Assembly (NCBI GenBank): GCA_964347035.1
Contig: CAYFXE010000064.1
Location: forward strand, 1 to 10,376
From: CAYFXE01 sp964347035
GTDB lineage: Bacteria > Acidobacteriota > Aminicenantia > Aminicenantales > Aminicenantaceae
DNA length: 10,376 bases
Reading direction: 5' to 3'
Position numbers and translations under genes: made by a program
In this document: positions 7,787 to 10,376 of the stretch, in pieces
Position numbering within the stretch: position 1 is the first letter of the stretch
Layout of the letters: each line of letters begins with the position of its first letter
Notes under the pieces: generated by a model
Seen by the model: only the letters and a program-made list of their open reading frames with translations
Databases searched by the model: none
Told to the model about the DNA's origin: nothing

Positions 7787-8853
7787 GAGGCAAATCTCTT
7801 CCAGGTTCTTTTTTTCTGGCGGTATCGTTCAAAGCCCAGTTCGATAAGCGTATCCAAGAGCTGAGGAAAGGGAATGCCACTAACCTCCCATAGCTTGGGA
7901 TACATGCTGATCTCGGTAAACCCAGGAATGGTGTAGATCTCGTTGAGCAAGACTCTGTCTGTTTTTTTCTCCAGGAAGAAATCCACTCTGGCCATTCCCG
8001 AGCAGTCGATCGCCTTGAACGCGTCGATAGAGATCATCTGGACATCTTTGATAATAGCCTGAGGAAGGTCCGCAGGGATAATAAAGGATGTTTTGCCTTC
8101 GATATATTTATCCTTGTAGTCATAAAATTCCCGATGAGGGATGAGCTCACCTGGGAGCGATGCCCGTGGGGTGTCGTTTCCTAAAACGCTGCATTCCAAT
8201 TCACGTCCCTCAATGCCCTCCTCGACCAAAATTTTTCTATCATACTGGAAGGCCTCTTCGATGGCTTGACTGCAATGAGCTAAGTTTTTGACTTTTGTGA
8301 TCCCGACACTCGAGCCGAGGTTGGCTGGTTTGACGAAAAAAGGAAGCTTGAATTCATTCTCGATTTGGGAAAGATGAGTGTTTCGGTTTTTTTCCCAGTC
8401 TGATTCAACAAGGATAAGGTGTTTGACGACAGGGAGATTCTTCAGTCTGAAGAGGGTTTTAGCTATGGCTTTATCCATACCTAAAGCTGAAGCCAGGACA
8501 GTCGCACCGACATACGGGACATCGGCCATTTCAAAAAGGCCCTGGATCGTCCCGTCTTCACCACATGGACCATGGAGAACAGGAAAGTAGATATCCAGCT
8601 CGGTATTCTCTTCAAGCTCATTCCTTTTCCATGGGAGGAAAGGATAGAATTGTCCCTCACTCAAGGAATGAGGAGGCAAGCTTGGTGAGTCGACGATCCT
8701 CCAAAGCCCTTGTTTATTGATGAAGATGGAGACGATGTCGTATTTTTTCTTATCCAGGTTTTTATATATAGAAGAAGCCGAGATGAGGGAGATTTCGTGT
8801 TCGGCAGAGCTTCCCCCGAAAAGCAGACCGATTTTGTTCTTTTTTATGTTCAA
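7783..8853 (-). CDS. ddl: D-alanine--D-alanine ligase with an altered metal-site motif
   Basis: This cytoplasmic ATP-grasp enzyme joins two D-Ala residues for the peptidoglycan precursor. FGGSSAEHEISL (12-23) opens the N-terminal domain, and HGPCGEDGTIQG (94-105) matches the first family signature fully. KPANLGSSVG (175-184) is the ATP-grasp and serine loop. FYDYKDKY (243-250) in the omega loop fits D-Ala rather than D-lactate as second substrate. GMARVDFFL (286-294) leads to LNEIYTIPGFT (303-313), where Tyr307 replaces the Asn that normally helps bind Mg2+; D291 and E305 are kept. The start is TTG at 8853, chosen because an in-frame stop lies just upstream (8878-8880), the family N-terminus begins here, and the next ATG is over 100 codons in. 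There is no Shine-Dalgarno site. The gene has its own promoter and overlaps ruvX by 4 bases. Family certain; activity not tested by the sequence. Confidence -1.
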   Translation of the reverse strand: MNIKKNKIGLLFGGSSAEHEISLISASSIYKNLDKKKYDIVSIFINKQGLWRIVDSPSLPPHSLSEGQFYPFLPWKRNELEENTELDIYFPVLHGPCGEDGTIQGLFEMADVPYVGATVLASALGMDKAIAKTLFRLKNLPVVKHLILVESDWEKNRNTHLSQIENEFKLPFFVKPANLGSSVGITKVKNLAHCSQAIEEAFQYDRKILVEEGIEGRELECSVLGNDTPRASLPGELIPHREFYDYKDKYIEGKTSFIIPADLPQAIIKDVQMISIDAFKAIDCSGMARVDFFLEKKTDRVLLNEIYTIPGFTEISMYPKLWEVSGIPFPQLLDTLIELGFERYRQKKRTWKRFAS

Positions 8854-8866
8854 TGGTCGGAGGATT

Positions 8867-8895
8867 ATTTTAAAAGATTAAAAATCCGTTGTCCA
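8867..8895 (-). promoter_or_regulatory. Promoter of ddl
   Basis: On the minus strand TGGACA (8890-8895) and TAAAAT (8867-8872) are separated by exactly 17 bases, each matching consensus in five of six positions. The TTG start codon of ddl is 13 bases past the -10 box, leaving a leader of only about 6 bases. It lies in the 74-base gap after the HU gene. Confidence -1.
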
Positions 8896-8927
8896 CATAT
8901 GGTATAAGGCTGATGAGATGTTTTGGA

Positions 8928-9197
8928 TTATAAAGAATCCTTAAAGCTTTTGCTCGGGTTAAACTTTATCCTCTTTTTATTGGGGATGGAGATCAATTCG
9001 CCGGTTCGAGGGTTTCTACCCTTCCTGGATTTACTCTTTTTGACTTCGAAACTGCCGAAGCCTGAGAAAGTGACTCTTTTTCCCCTTTTCAAAGATTTTT
9101 TTATCCCCCCTATCATCGCTTTGAAGGCCTTATCTGCCTGAAGGTAAGTGATCCCCGCATCCTTGGACATCTTGACCAAGATTTCCTTTTTTGTCAC
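8928..9197 (-). CDS. HU/IHF-family histone-like DNA-binding protein
   Basis: HU-type proteins bind and bend DNA as dimers in the nucleoid. The 89-aa product has family length and layout. Alpha-helices come first (TKKEILVKMSKDAG, then about residues 18-38), then the saddle strand VTFSGFGSFEV (42-52) with the GFGSFEV signature. The DNA-binding arm KSRKGRNPRTGE (56-67) follows, with the DNA-intercalating proline at P63, and the tail IKFNPSKSFKD (77-87) closes it. The start is GTG at 9197, fixed by a strong Shine-Dalgarno site. HU and IHF subunits cannot be told apart with certainty here; the RNPRTG arm fits both. It is the first gene of the leftward cluster and has its own promoter, so it may be expressed well above ddl. 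Confidence -1.
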   Translation of the reverse strand: MTKKEILVKMSKDAGITYLQADKAFKAMIGGIKKSLKRGKRVTFSGFGSFEVKKSKSRKGRNPRTGELISIPNKKRIKFNPSKSFKDSL

Positions 9198-9201
9198 GAT
9201 A

Positions 9202-9210
9202 GTCCTCCTC
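9202..9210 (-). promoter_or_regulatory. Ribosome binding site of the HU gene
   Basis: The minus strand reads GAGGAGGAC four bases before the GTG at 9197. This strong site supports GTG as the start and fits a highly expressed nucleoid protein. Confidence -1.
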
Positions 9211-9221
9211 TATTGTCCTTA

Positions 9222-9250
9222 ATGTTAGGAAGATGATCTGAGGATGTCAA
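9222..9250 (-). promoter_or_regulatory. Promoter of the HU gene
   Basis: On the minus strand a perfect TTGACA (9245-9250) is followed after 17 bases by TAACAT (9222-9227, four of six matches). Transcription would start near 9215, giving a leader of about 18 bases that holds the Shine-Dalgarno site. It is divergent from the promoter at 9279-9307. Confidence -1.
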
Positions 9251-9278
9251 GGAAAACAAACGCTAAAAAAAGCCGCTA

Positions 9279-9307
9279 TTGACAGTGTTAAAATCGACTA
9301 ATATAAT
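9279..9307 (+). promoter_or_regulatory. Consensus promoter of the 266-aa exported protein gene
   Basis: TTGACA (9279-9284) and TATAAT (9302-9307) are both perfect matches with an ideal 17-base spacer. Transcription would start near 9314, about 40 bases before the GTG at 9355. The -35 box lies 28 bases from the opposing HU -35 box. Confidence -1.
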
Positions 9308-9341
9308 AGGGCCAAAATTCAAGTGAGGTAATCTAGATAGC

Positions 9342-9349
9342 AAGAGGTG
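9342..9349 (+). promoter_or_regulatory. Ribosome binding site of the 266-aa gene
   Basis: AAGAGGTG ends 5 bases before the GTG at 9355 and supports that start codon. Confidence -1.
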
Positions 9350-9354
9350 TTAAA

Positions 9355-10155
9355 GTGAAACATCCCGTTCACCAAAAATTTTATCAAATTCTATTTCCCC
9401 TGACGGTTATTCTCTTGGTCTTTTTTGCAGGAGATAGCCTCCAATCCCAGGAACAGGAACATCAAATCGAAAAAGCAAAAATATTCCAGGAAATCTATCC
9501 CGTCATCTCCGAATCCGATCTTTACTGTTCTTTTCTCGTTATGGACGATGAAAACATGGATTTAAAAATCATCGGAGGCGAGAGAGATTACGAAAGAGTG
9601 CTCCTCAATGAGGCAGATACAGTCTACATCAACAAAGGAAAGAGTGATGGTCTTCAGGAAGGGATGCTCTTCCTGATCCTAGAGGTTGGATCCAAGATTA
9701 AAGATTTTGGCCACATCGCTTTCAAGCGTGGAAAGGCAAGTGTCCTTGCCCTGGAAGAGAACAAGGCTTCAGCAAAAATAGAGAAGGTTTGCGGTGAGGT
9801 GAAGGTAGGCCATTTTTTGATTCCCTTCGAAGAGAAAGAAGGGCTCCTTGGGAAAGACTTGGGCTTTGATGTGCCTCCGGTGGAGGTCGAGGGGACCAAG
9901 GGAAGTATCATCTACTTGCAGAGAGAATATAATCAGATAGGAAACGGGGGCTGGGCTCTTATCGACCTAGGCGAAGAAGATGGACTGTATTTTGGCCAGC
10001 AATTGATCATCTACAGAAAAGTCCAGGAAGGAGCGCCCATCCAAGTTATCGGTAATCTGATCGTCATAGACGTCCAGAAAAACACTTCAACCATAAAGGT
10101 TCTCTCCTGCAAAGATGCGGTGATGCTCGGCGATCTCGTTCAAACACGCACCTGA
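9355..10155 (+). CDS. Exported protein with duplicated FlgT-C-like beta domain (266 aa)
   Basis: The N-terminus (residues 1-30) has positive residues and a hydrophobic core PLTVILLVFFAG (15-26), so it is a signal peptide or membrane anchor. Two related beta modules follow. The first (about 88-158) has DTVYINKGKSDGLQEGMLFL and later VKVGHFLIPF. The second (about 198-264) has GWALIDLGEEDGLYFGQQLI and later VMLGDLVQTR. Each begins with a strand, a G-x-x-DGL-x-x-G turn, several strands rich in Val, Ile and Ala, and ends with a 'GD/GH-x-L/V' strand. This pattern resembles the C-terminal domain of FlgT and related modules in exported LysM proteins. No LysM is present and no flagellar gene is nearby, so a cell-envelope binding role is only an inference. 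The start GTG is supported by a ribosome site and a perfect consensus promoter. It is the only plus-strand protein gene here and reads divergently from the HU gene. Confidence -1.
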   Translation: MKHPVHQKFYQILFPLTVILLVFFAGDSLQSQEQEHQIEKAKIFQEIYPVISESDLYCSFLVMDDENMDLKIIGGERDYERVLLNEADTVYINKGKSDGLQEGMLFLILEVGSKIKDFGHIAFKRGKASVLALEENKASAKIEKVCGEVKVGHFLIPFEEKEGLLGKDLGFDVPPVEVEGTKGSIIYLQREYNQIGNGGWALIDLGEEDGLYFGQQLIIYRKVQEGAPIQVIGNLIVIDVQKNTSTIKVLSCKDAVMLGDLVQTRT

Positions 10156-10157
10156 AC

Positions 10158-10242
10158 GGGATCAGACCTTCATAACTTTATTAATCCTATCAGACTATAA
10201 GTGAATTCATTCCCAGCCATAAAATTGTGAAGGTCTGAACCC
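10158..10242. repeat. Near-palindromic element (possible REP-like or MITE-like sequence)
   Basis: Left arm 10158-10175 (GGGATCAGACCTTCATAA) and right arm 10225-10242 are inverted copies matching at 16 of 18 positions, and pairing continues weakly inward to about 10181 and 10219. The loop is about 37 bases. It begins 2 bases after the stop of the 266-aa gene and ends about 80 bases before the tRNA. The arm core AGGTCTGA resembles, from memory, palindromic repeats linked to REP-associated Y1 transposases in other bacteria. No transposase is in the window. A T-run (10246-10250) follows, so it could also help end transcription. Confidence -1.
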
Positions 10243-10280
10243 TTCTTTTTCATGAGGAAATCAGGAAGGGCCGGAATGAA

Positions 10281-10309
10281 TTGACAGAAACCTGTCTTTT
10301 TGGTAGTTT
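10281..10309 (+). promoter_or_regulatory. Probable promoter of the tRNA-Gly gene
   Basis: A perfect TTGACA (10281-10286) is followed after 17 bases by TAGTTT (10304-10309, three of six matches). The predicted start lies about 8 bases before the mature tRNA 5' end, a usual layout for tRNA genes. The same stretch holds a small hairpin (GACAG/CTGTC, 10283-10296) followed by five T, which could instead be a weak terminator for the upstream gene. Confidence -1.
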
Positions 10310-10324
10310 TAACCTGAACTCGAA

Positions 10325-10376
10325 GCGGGCGTAGTTCAGTGGTAGAACGTCTGCTTGCCAAGCAGAAGGTCGTGGG
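10325..10376 (+). tRNA. tRNA-Gly (GCC), 3' end outside window
   Basis: The 5' acceptor strand GCGGGCG (10325-10331) is followed by TA. The D stem is GTTC/GAAC. The anticodon stem TCTGC/GCAGA (10350-10354 and 10362-10366) holds loop TTGCCAA with anticodon GCC at 10357-10359. The variable region and the start of the T stem (GTGGG) follow before the window ends. About 52 of roughly 75 bases are present. Sequence and folding match bacterial tRNA-Gly(GCC) closely. Confidence -1.

Noticed and set aside
10283..10301. Hairpin GACAG/CTGTC followed by five T as a terminator for the 266-aa gene
   Set aside because: The stem is only 5 bp, and the same bases form a well-spaced promoter for the tRNA, which I judged more likely; both uses cannot be excluded.
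10170..10361. Minus-strand 63-codon open frame running over the tRNA and the inverted repeat
   Set aside because: It overlaps the tRNA-Gly gene and a palindromic element and shows no protein-like signature.
1..10376. CRISPR arrays, phage genes, toxin-antitoxin pairs or defence islands
   Set aside because: No regular direct repeats, integrase, transposase or small two-gene toxin arrangement is visible anywhere in the window.

Overview
The window looks like chromosomal DNA from a bacterium of the Acidobacteriota / Candidatus Aminicenantes kind. This is an inference from gene content: an Acidobacteria-type VWFA-related protein and two tandem GWxTD-domain proteins sit beside ordinary housekeeping genes. 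Base composition is moderate and even. I see no phage, insertion sequence, CRISPR array or recognisable defence system.

Left half (1-6223, all minus strand). Four genes for exported proteins read leftward: a 372-aa secreted protein (5105-6223), a 689-aa GWxTD-TPR protein (2842-4911), a 311-aa GWxTD protein (1904-2839) and a VWFA-related protein that leaves the window at base 1. A good promoter precedes the 372-aa gene (6314-6342). Another precedes the 689-aa gene (4918-4946), placed so that its transcript would begin at or next to the GTG start codon. All four proteins carry one or two copies of a short beta-rich segment of the form 'L/I-x-x-G-x-Y-x-L-x-V'. This ties them together as a probable cell-envelope or secreted system whose function is not known to me.

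Middle (6367-9197, minus strand). A compact housekeeping cluster reads HU-type DNA-binding protein, D-alanine--D-alanine ligase (ddl), RuvX/YqgF and MltG. The last three overlap by 4 and 20 bases and are probably translationally coupled. Ddl and MltG act at the start and the end of peptidoglycan strand synthesis. The ddl gene has a TTG start, no visible Shine-Dalgarno site and its own promoter only 13 bases upstream. Its product has Tyr where the family has a metal-binding Asn.

Right end (9198-10376). A divergent promoter region of about 157 bases serves HU leftward and a 266-aa exported protein rightward. That protein contains a duplicated, FlgT-C-like beta domain. After its stop codon comes an 85-base near-palindromic element, then a tRNA-Gly(GCC) gene cut by the window end, with a probable promoter just upstream.
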